Shown here in pieces: positions 11,401 to 20,766 of a stretch of 64,000 nt of DNA. Under the pieces are notes generated by a model. The model had not been told where the DNA came from. It searched no databases and worked only from the letters and a program-made list of their open reading frames with translations. A program made the position numbers and the translations under genes. The DNA is taken from the NCBI RefSeq assembly GCF_003813965.1, contig NZ_CP033896.1:1-64000 (forward strand), written 5' to 3'. Position 1 is the first letter of the stretch; each line of letters opens with the position of its first letter. This stretch comes from Corynebacterium choanae (GTDB lineage Bacteria; Actinomycetota; Actinomycetes; Mycobacteriales; Mycobacteriaceae).

Positions 11401-14109
11401 GTGAGCGACGACATTCACGGCGGAGAAACCTTAACCGACCGTATTCAGCCGATTGATATCGCTGAAGAAATGCAGTCCAGCTATATCGACTATGCCATGT
11501 CGGTGATTGTTGGCCGTGCCCTTCCAGAGGTGCGTGACGGGCTGAAACCAGTGCACCGACGCATCCTCTATGCGATGTTTGACTCCGGCTATCGTCCGGA
11601 TCGCTCCTATGTGAAGTCTTCCCGCCCAGTGGCAGACGCCATGGGTAAATTCCACCCGCACGGCGACTCGGCAATCTATGACACCCTGGTGCGTCTCGCG
11701 CAGCCATGGTCGATGCGGTATCCGCTCGTCGACGGACAAGGTAACTTTGGTTCCCCCGGTAATGACGCGGCGGCGGCGATGCGTTATACCGAGTGTCGTC
11801 TCACCCCGCTGGCGATGCAGATGGTGCGCGATATCCGCGAAGACACTGTCGATTTCCAGCCCAACTATGACGGGAAAAACCTCGAACCGGTAGTGTTACC
11901 GGCCCGGGTGCCCAACCTGCTGATGAACGGCTCCGGCGGTATTGCTGTCGGTATGGCGACCAATATTCCGCCACATAACCTGCGGGAACTGGGCGAAGCT
12001 ATTTTCTGGCTGCTGGAAAACCCTGATGCGGAGCCAAAAGAAGCACTGGAAGCATGCATGGAACGTGTCCATGGACCAGACTTCCCAACCGCTGGGCTTA
12101 TTGTTGGCGATTCAGGTATCAAGGACGCATACACCACCGGTCGTGGATCGATCCGGATGCGGGGTGTCACCGCCGTAGAGCAAGAAGGCTCCCGCCAGCA
12201 GATTGTTATCACCGAACTGCCATACCAGGTCAACCCGGATAACATGATCTCCTCGATCGCGGAACAGATCGAGTCAGGCAAACTTACCGGCATCTCTGAT
12301 ATTCAAAATGAGTCATCTGACCGTATCGGTATGCGGATCGTGATTTATCTCAAGCGGGATGCGGTACCGCGGGTGGTGCTCAATAACCTGTATAAGCATT
12401 CACAGCTGCAAACCTCTTTCGGTGCGAATATGCTCTCCATCGTCGATGGGGTGCCCCGCACGCTGCGGCTGGATCAGATGCTGCGCAACTATGTCAAGCA
12501 TCAGATCGAAGTGATTGTGCGGCGTACCCGCTACCGGTTGCAGGAAGCGGAAAAGGAAGCCCATATTCTGCGTGGCCTGGTCAAAGCCCTCGACATGCTC
12601 GACGAGGTTATTGCTTTGATTCGGCGATCCTCGACACCGAATGTGGCACGCACCGGCTTGATGGAATTGCTTGATATCGACGAGATTCAAGCAGACGCCA
12701 TTTTGGCGATGCAGCTGCGTCGCCTGGCGGCAATGGAGCGGCAAAAGATTATCGACCGCTTAGCTGAGATCGAAGCGGTTATTGCTGACTTGAATGACAT
12801 TCTTGCCCGCGAAGAACGGCAGCGGGAAATCGTGCGCGACGAGCTGAAAGAGATCGTCGACAAATATGGTGATGATCGCCGCACAGAGATCATTGCCGCA
12901 ACCGGCGATGTCACCGAAGAAGATCTCATCGCCCGGGAGAATGTGGTGGTCACCATCACCTCCACTGGCTATGCCAAGCGCACCAAAGTTGACGCGTACC
13001 GTTCCCAAAAACGCGGCGGGAAAGGGGTGCGTGGCGCTGAACTCAAACAAGACGATGTGGTGCGGCACTTCTTTGTCTGCTCGACCCACGACTGGATTTT
13101 GTTCTTCACCAACTATGGTCGGGTCTACCGGTTGAAAGCCTACGAATTGCCGGAAGCCTCCCGGACTGCCCGCGGTCAGCATGTCGCTAACCTGCTGAGC
13201 TTCCAACCAGGGGAAACCATTGCTCAGGTCATCCAGATTCAAAGCTACGACGATGCTGACTATTTGGTGCTTGCTACCGCCCAGGGCAAGGTGAAGAAGT
13301 CGAAGCTTACCGACTATGACTCTTCCCGCTCTGGTGGGTTGATCGCTATCAACTTGGCAGAGGATGATCGCCTCATCGGTGCGGCGTTAGCCAGTGCTGA
13401 TGATGATCTGCTGCTGGTCTCTGATCAGGGGCAGGCGATTCGTTTCACCGCTTCTGATGAGGCGCTGCGTCCAATGGGTCGTGCCACCGCCGGTGTGCGC
13501 GGTATGCGCTTTAGGGGCGACGATCAGATGCTGGCCATGTGCGTGGTGCGTGAAGGCGGTTCGCTGCTGGTGGCTACCTCCGGTGGCTACGGTAAACGCA
13601 CCAAGCTGGAAGAATATCCGACCAAGAACCGTGGCGGACTGGGGGTGGTGACCTTCAAATACACCCCGAAGCGCGGGAAACTTATCGGTGCACTCACCGT
13701 CGACGACGATGATCAGATCTTCGCGATTACCTCCGCAGGTGGGGTGATCCGCACCGAAGTTGGCCAGATTCGTCCCTCGTCCCGGCAGACTATGGGGGTG
13801 CGGCTCGTCAACCTGGAAAAGGGTGTGGAACTGCTGGCGATTGACCGGAATGTGGAAGAAGAAGGCGAAGAAACTGCCGAAGCCGTCGCGCACGGTGAAC
13901 AGCCAGGTCGACAACGGGGCGCGGAGCAGACCGTTGACGACGCCGTAGAAACCATCACCCCGGCAACCGCAACAGAAAAGACGGACGCCTCCGGTGTGCC
14001 GATCGACGACAGTGGTCAAACACCTGAGGTACTCGAATCGACCGAGCATGGCACGAGTTTGCTCGACGAGGATGGCAATCTCGCCGATACTGACGACGAA
14101 CAGGAATAA
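11401..14109 (+). CDS. gyrA: DNA gyrase subunit A
   Basis: GyrA cuts and rejoins DNA through its catalytic tyrosine, Tyr129 here ([11 protein letters not shown]). The quinolone-resistance-determining region reads [19 protein letters not shown], with Ser and Asp at the positions equal to E. coli Ser83 and Asp87, so it looks quinolone-susceptible at these sites. The C-terminal beta-pinwheel contains the GyrA box ([10 protein letters not shown]). After it comes a long acidic tail (about residues 815-902: [10 protein letters not shown]...DTDDEQE), which is likely disordered. The start is GTG with GGAAGGA upstream. It is separated from gyrB by about 2.4 kb of small genes. Confidence 0.98.
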   Translation: MSDDIHGGETLTDRIQPIDIAEEMQSSYIDYAMSVIVGRALPEVRDGLKPVHRRILYAMFDSGYRPDRSYVKSSRPVADAMGKFHPHGDSAIYDTLVRLAQPWSMRYPLVDGQGNFGSPGNDAAAAMRYTECRLTPLAMQMVRDIREDTVDFQPNYDGKNLEPVVLPARVPNLLMNGSGGIAVGMATNIPPHNLRELGEAIFWLLENPDAEPKEALEACMERVHGPDFPTAGLIVGDSGIKDAYTTGRGSIRMRGVTAVEQEGSRQQIVITELPYQVNPDNMISSIAEQIESGKLTGISDIQNESSDRIGMRIVIYLKRDAVPRVVLNNLYKHSQLQTSFGANMLSIVDGVPRTLRLDQMLRNYVKHQIEVIVRRTRYRLQEAEKEAHILRGLVKALDMLDEVIALIRRSSTPNVARTGLMELLDIDEIQADAILAMQLRRLAAMERQKIIDRLAEIEAVIADLNDILAREERQREIVRDELKEIVDKYGDDRRTEIIAATGDVTEEDLIARENVVVTITSTGYAKRTKVDAYRSQKRGGKGVRGAELKQDDVVRHFFVCSTHDWILFFTNYGRVYRLKAYELPEASRTARGQHVANLLSFQPGETIAQVIQIQSYDDADYLVLATAQGKVKKSKLTDYDSSRSGGLIAINLAEDDRLIGAALASADDDLLLVSDQGQAIRFTASDEALRPMGRATAGVRGMRFRGDDQMLAMCVVREGGSLLVATSGGYGKRTKLEEYPTKNRGGLGVVTFKYTPKRGKLIGALTVDDDDQIFAITSAGGVIRTEVGQIRPSSRQTMGVRLVNLEKGVELLAIDRNVEEEGEETAEAVAHGEQPGRQRGAEQTVDDAVETITPATATEKTDASGVPIDDSGQTPEVLESTEHGTSLLDEDGNLADTDDEQE

Positions 14110-14126
14110 CAACCTAAGTATCACCG

Positions 14127-14165
14127 CCTAGCGGATATGCCCATCAGTGAAGCATGTCCGCTAGG
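14127..14165 (+). terminator. Hairpin after gyrA
   Basis: A 13-bp stem with one mismatch (CCTAGCGGATATG with CATGTCCGCTAGG) begins 18 nt after the gyrA stop. No U-tract follows, so this may be an mRNA-end stabiliser or a weak terminator rather than a strong one. Confidence 0.5.
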
Positions 14166-14223
14166 GGGACTGCTCCTGTTTCAGATCAGATGCTCGAAGT
14201 GGATATTTTTATCATCTACTCAC

Positions 14224-14260
14224 AACACCTGCCGCGGCTAACACCACCGCGGCAGGTGTT
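14224..14260. terminator. Perfect 14-bp hairpin downstream of gyrA
   Basis: AACACCTGCCGCGG pairs perfectly with CCGCGGCAGGTGTT around a 9-nt loop. Read on the plus strand it is followed by only two T residues. It is the second hairpin after gyrA and probably completes termination. The remaining part of the 14110-14546 gap shows nothing else definable apart from the DUF3566 gene's leader. Confidence 0.6.
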
Positions 14261-14546
14261 TGCCGAAAGTGGCACCGCTTGTGCTGCGCTACGGTATCGG
14301 TTTTTGCGTCCAGTTTCCTTGTATCCGGCAACGACCCGGCTAGAGTAGATGTGACAGCCCCATCAACAAGGTGGTTTTGCCCGCAAGGTTTTCTGCAGCG
14401 GCAAGGAATCCCTCTGGTGGTTGCGGCTGGGGACACCGGTGGTGGGCAACCATCGACGGTTGTTGATACCCGCACAGGCAGCATTCCCTGGTGTCAGCTC
14501 AGCTGCCTTAATCGTTGGTTTACTCGTCAAGGAGCATTGTCGAATT

Positions 14547-14891
14547 ATGCACACGCTGCGCAAGGTCGCTATTCACCGGATTTCGCCGCTGTCTGCGTTC
14601 CGCACCGGCTTAGCGCTGTCCCTGGCAGGTCTTGCTGCCTGGATTTTGTGCGTCATCATTTTGTATTTTGCCCTCGACTCGGCAGGAATCTGGGCCAAAC
14701 TCAACGAAGTCATTGGTGGTGCCGGCGGCGATGAGATCGTCACCTTCGGTACCGTGTTGTCGATCGCCAGCCTGCTGGGGTCGCTTGCCGCCATTGTCAC
14801 CACGGTGCTCGCACCGCTTATTGCGGTGATCTACAACGGTCTTGTGGAACTCTTTGGTGGAATCACACTGCACGTCGACATGCTGGACTAG
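14547..14891 (+). CDS. DUF3566 family transmembrane protein
   Basis: A 114-residue membrane protein of the DUF3566 family, which sits directly after gyrA in many Actinobacteria; function unknown. The N-terminus MHTLRKVAIHRISPLSAFR is basic and cytoplasmic. Two hydrophobic segments are visible: about 20-43 (TGLALSLAGLAAWILCVIIL) and about 72-105 (VLSIASLLGSLAAIVTTVLAPLIAVIYNGL, cited by its core SLAAIVTTVLAPL). The frame is open upstream to 14421, but AAGGAG at 14530-14535 and the family N-terminus fix the start at 14547. Confidence 0.88.
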   Translation: MHTLRKVAIHRISPLSAFRTGLALSLAGLAAWILCVIILYFALDSAGIWAKLNEVIGGAGGDEIVTFGTVLSIASLLGSLAAIVTTVLAPLIAVIYNGLVELFGGITLHVDMLD

Positions 14892-15075
14892 CTGCGAACC
14901 ACCGACAAGGTGATGATGCCGCGGATCCACCACACCACCGAACAGTGGGTAACCGACGCTGCCAGATGACTTCGGCAAAATTGCATCACTGCAGTTCAGG
15001 GCGGGTATTGCGGCGCCATGTTTTGCCGATTTGCCAAAGTTTACGGCGACACTGTAAAGTTTCTTCTCGTTCAAG

Positions 15076-15152
15076 GGGCCTATAGCTCAGGCGGTTAGAG
15101 CGCTTCGCTGATAACGAAGAGGTCGCAGGTTCGAATCCTGCTAGGCCCACCA
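15076..15152 (+). tRNA. ileT: tRNA-Ile (GAU)
   Basis: The acceptor stem pairs GGGCCTA with TAGGCCC. D-loop (GCTCAGGCGGTTAGAGC), anticodon arm CTTCG-CTGATAA-CGAAG with anticodon GAT, and T-arm CGCAGGTTCGAATCCTGC are canonical. The CCA end is encoded (15150-15152). It is followed after 37 nt by tRNA-Ala, and the pair probably forms one transcript. Confidence 0.97.
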
Positions 15153-15189
15153 TGAATAGTATGGTACACTCCATAACGTTCATGATCTT

Positions 15190-15262
15190 GGGGCATTAGC
15201 TCAATTGGTAGAGCACCTGCTTTGCAAGCAGGAGGTCAGGAGTTCGATTCTCCTATGCTCCA
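15190..15262 (+). tRNA. alaT: tRNA-Ala (UGC)
   Basis: Acceptor stem GGGGCAT/ATGCTCC (with one G-U), D-arm GCTCAATTGGTAGAGC, anticodon arm CCTGC-TTTGCAA-GCAGG with anticodon TGC, and T-arm CAGGAGTTCGATTCTCCT are canonical. CCA is not encoded (ACA follows). A strong terminator begins 6 nt later. Confidence 0.97.
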
Positions 15263-15268
15263 CAATCA

Positions 15269-15301
15269 GTCCCCTACCTGATAGCAGGTAGGGGACTTTT
15301 T
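15269..15301 (+). terminator. Intrinsic terminator of the tRNA pair
   Basis: GTCCCCTACCTG pairs with CAGGTAGGGGAC around a tiny loop and is followed by TTTTT. It directly follows tRNA-Ala and ends the tRNA transcript. The 15302-15621 gap after it contains no feature that I can identify. Confidence 0.95.
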
Positions 15302-15621
15302 CGTCCCCTGAACACTTCGCCACCAGTAAGTTCGGTTGCAAGGACACCAGGGGGACTTAGGGGTTTGGGGGACACAATGGGGGCGCTTCCAGCGTTCGTG
15401 GCACCTCGGGTGGCAAGACTTTCGTATCAGTGCAAAGCACACATCGGTATCACTTGCCGGGTGTGTGATTGCTGAGCTACTCCCTTCTACATATGCGCCA
15501 TAGAGGCCTAGCCCTGCCTGGCGGGATCGAAAGTTGGCTCTAAGGTCTGCCAGTTGCGGATACTGGTGCACAGGTGGGTGTCTGCCCTGCCACATGGGTG
15601 GATTGCCGTTACAGTGGGGCT

Positions 15622-16590
15622 ATGACTCACTCCGCCCCCGCATCAATTGTTGCCTGCGTCTATGCGGACACGGACTGCACTCGGATGGATCTGCAGCGCA
15701 CCTTCGCCTCCCTGTTGAAACAAACCATTCCACCACACGGTGTCATCGTGTTCGCGGCTGAACGCTTGGACGGGGATTGTGAACGAATCATCCACGACAC
15801 CGGTGGTGTTGCCTACTACTATCCGGGCATGGGAGGGGCACTTCCCAGCGATCTGGGGATATTGGTTGCCCAAGCGATCCGGCAAACCACAGCAGAGGTT
15901 GTGCTGATTATCGCGGCCGGTGCCGTCGCGAATCAGGAGCGAATCGCCCAACAACTCAGCCACTGGGAGTATCGGGAAGCACTCGGCAAACCGGTGGGGC
16001 TAATCGGGAGCGCCTACTATGAATTCCCAGCGGCAGTGGAATTTAGCGATCCCCTTGATCTGGTAGCACACAATCTTGGGGTGCGCTCATCGGCGGCAAG
16101 TGTTTCCGCCGCCCAGCTGGCCGCAGTCTCCGCGGAGCAGCTGACAAAACTCACCCATCCGGGCACCTGGTTGATCACCCCTGCCGGAATAAAGACACTC
16201 GTTGCGCTGCCACCTTCAGATTTTGCCGGCGAGTCGTTTCTTCACCTGTGGCATAAAGTAGCAACCCAGCTCGCGACAGCTACCGCAATGCACCATGTGG
16301 CGCAGCCATTGACCTGGATACCGGTAGTAACACGGCAAACCAAAAAGCTGCGCCACAAGCGCAGCAAAGCACAGGCGAAATCAAACCGATCAACCATCAT
16401 GGTTGGGCAAAAAATAGCCAGGCGCCGGGCACTTGCTAGTGAGACTGCCACGCAGCAGGAAACGATCCAATCACCGGCTCGTGCATCAGGGCAGGAACCG
16501 TCCTTACCACCGCACCCCACTGGAAGCCGCCCTAACCCCTCCGAGCATGCCCGCCAATCGTCGTGGCTCAAGCGGCTATTGGGACGCTAA
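15622..16590 (+). CDS. Degenerate GT-A (family 2)-like protein
   Basis: The first 120 residues follow the start of a family 2 glycosyltransferase: a beta strand (ASIVACVYAD), a helix that ends LLKQTIPPHGVIVF, and an acid-rich nucleotide loop. Where an active GT2 has its metal-binding DxD, this protein reads VLIIAAGAVANQERI, so the DxD is absent. The rest contains a helix-rich segment and a basic Lys/Arg-rich part (about 245-280: KKLRHKRSKAQAK) with a low-complexity C-terminus. I start at the ATG at 15622; the frame is open to 15574 but neither start has a strong Shine-Dalgarno. Function unassigned; it could be a binding protein or an inactive GT. Confidence 0.6.
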   Translation: MTHSAPASIVACVYADTDCTRMDLQRTFASLLKQTIPPHGVIVFAAERLDGDCERIIHDTGGVAYYYPGMGGALPSDLGILVAQAIRQTTAEVVLIIAAGAVANQERIAQQLSHWEYREALGKPVGLIGSAYYEFPAAVEFSDPLDLVAHNLGVRSSAASVSAAQLAAVSAEQLTKLTHPGTWLITPAGIKTLVALPPSDFAGESFLHLWHKVATQLATATAMHHVAQPLTWIPVVTRQTKKLRHKRSKAQAKSNRSTIMVGQKIARRRALASETATQQETIQSPARASGQEPSLPPHPTGSRPNPSEHARQSSWLKRLLGR

Positions 16591-16769
16591 CTCATATACC
16601 GATGCAGTAAGTATGTATATGCCAATGCAGGAAGTATGCCGCAGCCTGATCTGATGACTGCTGGTGCGGCATGTCGGGTGCGATTCCACGAAACCGGGTG
16701 ACGGCGGATGATGGGTCAACATCAGTCACACCAGTTGGTTGCGACTATTGGCCGGGGGCCTGCGGCGCG

Positions 16770-18377
16770 TCAGCGGAAAGGAACCTCTGCGATTGTGCGC
16801 CGTAATTTTCTGGTGTGCAGCTTACCCGGTTTACTAGCCAGCTTCTCGACGGTCAACAATGCACAGGCAACATGGTCACGCTTGGACGAGGCATAAAAAT
16901 TCTGCGCCTGGGCGGGAAGTTTCGGCACATTATGCAGCGGCAGATCACTCACTGACAACAACGTGCCATACGGCACCCGATAGCGGTAGCCATTGGCGGC
17001 CAACGTTGCCGACTCCATATCCACCGCCACCGCAGTTGAAGCAGTCAGTAACTTCCATAATTTCTCCGGGGTATGCCATTCCCAGTTGCGATCATCGGTG
17101 GAAAGCACCGTGCCGGTGCGCAGCAGTGACTGGCTGCTGCCAAAAACCTGTTGCACAGCTTTTTCCAGGGTGCGTTGAATCTCTGGGATGGCTGGAATCG
17201 GAATATCGCCGGAAAGATGATGATGCAAAATATGGTCATGCCGCTGATAGGCGTTGCCGAGGATCAAATCCCCAATGCGCATCCGTCCATCAAGTCCGGC
17301 ACAGTGCCCAATCATGATCCAACATTCGGGGCGAAGCACAGCGACACAGTCGGTGATTGTTTTCGCATTTGACGGACCTACCCCAATATTGATCAGCGAC
17401 ACCCCGGTGCTGTCATTGGCAATAAGATCCACCCGTGGCATTTGCCGATTCGTGGCGGCAGCTGCCGTGACAGCAGCGATCGTCTCATCGGCGGGTGCAT
17501 CGGCAGGAAACCGGGTGAGCACCTGCTCCCGGGTGAGGAGTTCCCCATTAGGCAGGCGCAGCCCCGTGTAGCGGGTGGTCGGGTCGGCAAGCCGGTCGAG
17601 CGCGAGATGCACAAACTGTTCTGTGTGCATCGCATAGTTAGTAAACAGCAAATAGTGTTGCAAATCTTCCACCGGATTGCCGGTGTAGTGCATGATCCGC
17701 TGTAATGCGATATCAACCCGGGCGGGTGAAAAATGAAACAGTGGCTTGTCGCCGTGGTGGAAGGCCTCCCAGCTGCCGTCGATAATGCCATCATCAACAT
17801 CATCCAAACTTGGGTGAGCAATTGCAGCTTCCCCGGTGGCGGTTTGTTCCGCCCGCCAGGTAGTAATCCGATCAACCATGGTCGAATGCAGCGGCAGTGG
17901 TAAATATTCCACCGGGATCCGTTGCTGCGAGTTGGTGACAGTGACTGCCGCAGGATAGTTGTGCAGGAGATGGGTGAGCTGGTTGATGAAATATGGTGCA
18001 AGCAGCTGCGGGCGGCTGAGGATGGCTGTATAGCGCCCTGGTGCATCGACATAGCCATAGGGGGCGGTGCGATCAATTGGTCGCCAGCGGGTAATGGTGA
18101 CGGTCAGCTGCGGATAGGTCACCTGCTGCCAGCGTGTACCAGCCTCCCCGCAGCTGAGGGTGGTGTCGTTGATAATAGCCTCGGCGGCGTCAACACTGCG
18201 CTGATAGCGGTCTTCCAATTCGGCGACAATAGCTGTGGCCTGAAGGCGGGCTTGGTCCCAGGTGAGTGGATGAGCTGGGGCATCCCAAGTCGCTGCTGAG
18301 GTGGCATGGTTTGCTGGCTGTGCACTGCGGTCGGATGGTGTGGGGGCTGTGCTGTGGGGGGTTATGTGCTGATTCAT
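16770..18377 (-). CDS. amn: AMP nucleosidase
   Basis: AMP nucleosidase hydrolyses AMP to adenine and ribose 5-phosphate and tunes the adenylate pool. The N-terminal half (about 50-300) matches the Amn-specific domain (YQRSVDAAEAIINDTTL; the arginine/tyrosine-rich YVDAPGRYTAILSRPQLL). The C-terminal half is a nucleoside-phosphorylase fold: NIGVGPSNAKTITDCVAVLRP, WIMIGHCAGLDGRMRIGDLILG, and a catalytic-type VAVDMESATLAANGYR (cited by DMESATLAANG). The ATG at 18377 sits directly after AGAGGAG with no spacing; the frame stays open to 18431, so the exact start is uncertain. It converges with the GT-A-like gene. Confidence 0.9.
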   Translation of the reverse strand: MNQHITPHSTAPTPSDRSAQPANHATSAATWDAPAHPLTWDQARLQATAIVAELEDRYQRSVDAAEAIINDTTLSCGEAGTRWQQVTYPQLTVTITRWRPIDRTAPYGYVDAPGRYTAILSRPQLLAPYFINQLTHLLHNYPAAVTVTNSQQRIPVEYLPLPLHSTMVDRITTWRAEQTATGEAAIAHPSLDDVDDGIIDGSWEAFHHGDKPLFHFSPARVDIALQRIMHYTGNPVEDLQHYLLFTNYAMHTEQFVHLALDRLADPTTRYTGLRLPNGELLTREQVLTRFPADAPADETIAAVTAAAATNRQMPRVDLIANDSTGVSLINIGVGPSNAKTITDCVAVLRPECWIMIGHCAGLDGRMRIGDLILGNAYQRHDHILHHHLSGDIPIPAIPEIQRTLEKAVQQVFGSSQSLLRTGTVLSTDDRNWEWHTPEKLWKLLTASTAVAVDMESATLAANGYRYRVPYGTLLSVSDLPLHNVPKLPAQAQNFYASSKRDHVACALLTVEKLASKPGKLHTRKLRRTIAEVPFR

Positions 18378-18822
18378 CTCCTCTTTGATGCTAGTAACAA
18401 CTATCCGCAAAGCGATAGCAGATGTTGGCAAGATTTGGCCGGAAATTCACCTGCCGTTCGCCCAAGGTGGGCGAGCAATGTTGTGACCGTTGTGCCTTTG
18501 CCAGTGCAACCAGATGTGTGTTGCCTGAATGCAATAACGGGAAGGTTGCCAGAGCCACCAGGGGGAAAGGTGGGGCGGTGTGTGCACGGTGACTATATGA
18601 GCCTGCGGTCATCTACTAGCCATTGTTTGCGGTGCCTTTTATGATGAAGGTGCAGCACTGGATACTTCTGCACACCGCTTGACACTGTAGGCTTGGCTGC
18701 TAGTAGACACCCCTCGTTGTGAAACACAGCTGTGGCTACCCCGAAGAAGCATCAGCCTTGCAGGGTGGATGGTGGTGGGTGTTTCTCTCAACGACAATAC
18801 GACAGATATGAAGGCAGATTCG
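18378..18822. promoter_or_regulatory. Divergent gap between amn and the aldehyde dehydrogenase gene
   Basis: The two flanking genes point away from each other, so this 445-nt region must carry both promoters. I see no convincing gene, hairpin or known operator in it. Confidence 0.3.
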
Positions 18823-20316
18823 ATGGGCAGCAATCCCGATATTGTGGTGACATCCCCGAGCGATGGGCGGGTGGTCGGTACCCTGGCCGCACATGGTTTA
18901 GAGGATGTAGATATCGCGTTTCAGCGATCCCGCAAAGCCCAACAGCAGTGGGCGGAAGTCCCGGTGCGGCAGCGGGCAAAAATTGGGTTGCGGCTGCACG
19001 ACTTGGTGATGGAAAACCAGTCCCGGCTGATGGATGTGATCCAGGCGGAAACTGGGAAGAACCGTTCGAGTGCCTTTGAAGAGATCCTCGACACTGCGAA
19101 CACTGCCCGGCATTATGGTTTTTCGGCCCCGCGGATTTTGCGTGATCGTCGCGCCCGCGGGCCGATGCCGCTGCTCAATCGGACAGTGGTGCAACGCCGC
19201 CCGGTGGGGGTGGTCGGGGTGATCGCCCCATGGAATTATCCGTTGTCGTTTGCGGTCGCCGATGTGATTCCGGCACTTATTGCGGGCAACGGGGTGGTGC
19301 TGAAACCTGATGTGCACACCCCCCACACAGCACTTGCTGCCGGTGAGCTGCTGTTGAAGTCAGGTGTGCCGGATGGTCTGCTTCATGTGCTGCCAGGTAT
19401 TGGTATTGAAGTGGGGCAGGCTATTGCCGCCCAATGTGACTATTTGATGTTTACTGGGTCGACGAAAACCGGCCGGATTTTGGGGCAAGTCGCCGGGGAG
19501 CGGCTCATCGGTTATACCGCGGAATTGTCCGGTAAGAATCCGATGATTGTGTTGCCGGATGCAGATATCGCTGAAGCATCCCGCGGTGCGCGGCATGCGG
19601 CGTTTTCCGCCTCGGGGCAGATGTGCATCTCCGCGGAGCGGATCTATGTGCACACCGATATTTATGACGAGTTCAAACGTAGGTTCCTCGCCGATGTGAA
19701 GCAAATGTCTGTCGGTATCGGTAAATCCTGGGAGATCGACATGGGTTCGCTGATTTCGGCGAACCACGTTGAGGAAGTCGACGGGGTTGTTCAAGATGCG
19801 GTGCAGCGCGGTGCCACGCTCCTTACCGGCGGGGTGCGGTTGAGCAATATCGGTCCGGCATTCTATGCCCCGACAGTGCTAGAAAATGTGCCGCATGATG
19901 CTATTTTGCGGACTGAAGAAGTTTTCGGTCCGGTGGTGTATTTGCAGCGGGTGACCTCTGTTGATGAGGCTGTTGAGCTGGCTAACGAGAGCGAATATGG
20001 CTTGAATGCTTCCGTGTTTGGTTCCCGGAAGCAGGCGCTTGCAGTGGCGCAGCGACTCAATAGTGGTTCGGTGTGTATCAACGACGGCTATGTGTCGGCG
20101 TGGGCTTCGGCTGATGCGCCGATGGGTGGATGGAAGCAAAGCGGTGTGGGGCGCCGCCACGGTGATCAAGGATTATTGTCCTTCACCGAAGCGCGCACTA
20201 TCGCTGAGCAGCGGTTTATGCCGGCATTGGTGCACAAACCGGAAAACCTCACCGGCAGCACCTTTAGCACCGGGTTGTCGAAGTTGATGAAATACGGCAA
20301 ATATGTGCTGCGCTAG
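18823..20316 (+). CDS. gabD2: Succinate-semialdehyde dehydrogenase-like NAD(P)+ aldehyde dehydrogenase
   Basis: This enzyme oxidises an aldehyde to the acid with NAD(P)+; the sequence looks closest to the succinate-semialdehyde dehydrogenase (GabD2) group, by recall rather than search. The cofactor loop is GVIAPWNYPLSF; the catalytic pair is Glu234 (AELSGKNP) and Cys268 (GQMCIS). Further family motifs are EEVFGPVVYLQ and the C-terminal MGGWKQSGVGRRHGDQG (cited by GGWKQSGVG). I start at ATG 18823, 8 nt after AAGG; in-frame ATGs at 18769 and 18808 are alternatives. No GABA transaminase gene is next to it, so the substrate is inferred only. A strong terminator follows. Confidence 0.85.
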   Translation: MGSNPDIVVTSPSDGRVVGTLAAHGLEDVDIAFQRSRKAQQQWAEVPVRQRAKIGLRLHDLVMENQSRLMDVIQAETGKNRSSAFEEILDTANTARHYGFSAPRILRDRRARGPMPLLNRTVVQRRPVGVVGVIAPWNYPLSFAVADVIPALIAGNGVVLKPDVHTPHTALAAGELLLKSGVPDGLLHVLPGIGIEVGQAIAAQCDYLMFTGSTKTGRILGQVAGERLIGYTAELSGKNPMIVLPDADIAEASRGARHAAFSASGQMCISAERIYVHTDIYDEFKRRFLADVKQMSVGIGKSWEIDMGSLISANHVEEVDGVVQDAVQRGATLLTGGVRLSNIGPAFYAPTVLENVPHDAILRTEEVFGPVVYLQRVTSVDEAVELANESEYGLNASVFGSRKQALAVAQRLNSGSVCINDGYVSAWASADAPMGGWKQSGVGRRHGDQGLLSFTEARTIAEQRFMPALVHKPENLTGSTFSTGLSKLMKYGKYVLR

Positions 20317-20382
20317 GAGCAGTCACGTGCTGCTGTGCTAGGTGCACACCGGAAGGTGCACTACTGCCGCAGGAAGAACTCG

Positions 20383-20430
20383 AACACAGGAAGCGATCGC
20401 TGGCCGGCGACCGCTTCCTGTGTTGTTTTT
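20383..20430 (+). terminator. Intrinsic terminator after gabD2-like gene
   Basis: A long stem pairs AACACAGGAAGCG with CGCTTCCTGTGTT, extended inside by TCGC/GGCGA with one bulge, and is followed by GTTTTT. It lies 66 nt after the aldehyde dehydrogenase stop. Confidence 0.92.
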
Positions 20431-20462
20431 GTGTCACCCTGTGCCGGGGAAGATGCGTAACA

Positions 20463-20732
20463 TTGCCCGGCTGCGGGCAGATAGTTGAAGTATTCCCGCC
20501 TGCCCGTCCACATTTGCCTGTCGGGGTGGTACACCCACTGCGGTGTGGTGCAGCGAAAGCAAGCAGTGGCTTTTTCTCTTCACGGGGTACCTGCACGGTG
20601 CTGTTGCTCGTCACAACAACATTGTTTGCTGGCGCTATTGCTGCGGCCGCGCATAGTTGCTTTGTGTGGTGGATCGGTGCTGCTGTTTCGATGGGGTGTG
20701 GCGGGTATGTGTTTGTGCGCCGTGTCAGATGA
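20463..20732 (+). CDS. Possible small two-helix membrane protein
   Basis: An open frame just before the mycolyltransferase gene encodes two adjoining hydrophobic segments (TVLLLVTTTLFAGAIAAAA and CFVWWIGAAVSMGCGGYVFV) followed by a basic end (RRVR), which obeys the positive-inside rule. No good Shine-Dalgarno is seen and I do not recognise the family; the start could be internal. It could also be a chance frame. It is the only candidate content in the gap 20431-20766 apart from the mycolyltransferase leader. Confidence 0.25.
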   Translation: MPGCGQIVEVFPPARPHLPVGVVHPLRCGAAKASSGFFSSRGTCTVLLLVTTTLFAGAIAAAAHSCFVWWIGAAVSMGCGGYVFVRRVR

Positions 20733-20766
20733 CAGGTTGCCACCCAGCCAAGTAAGGTGTAACACC

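Noticed and set aside
11656..11700. Possible quinolone-resistance mutation in gyrA
   Set aside because: Ser and Asp are present at the positions equal to E. coli Ser83 and Asp87, so this stretch looks wild type.
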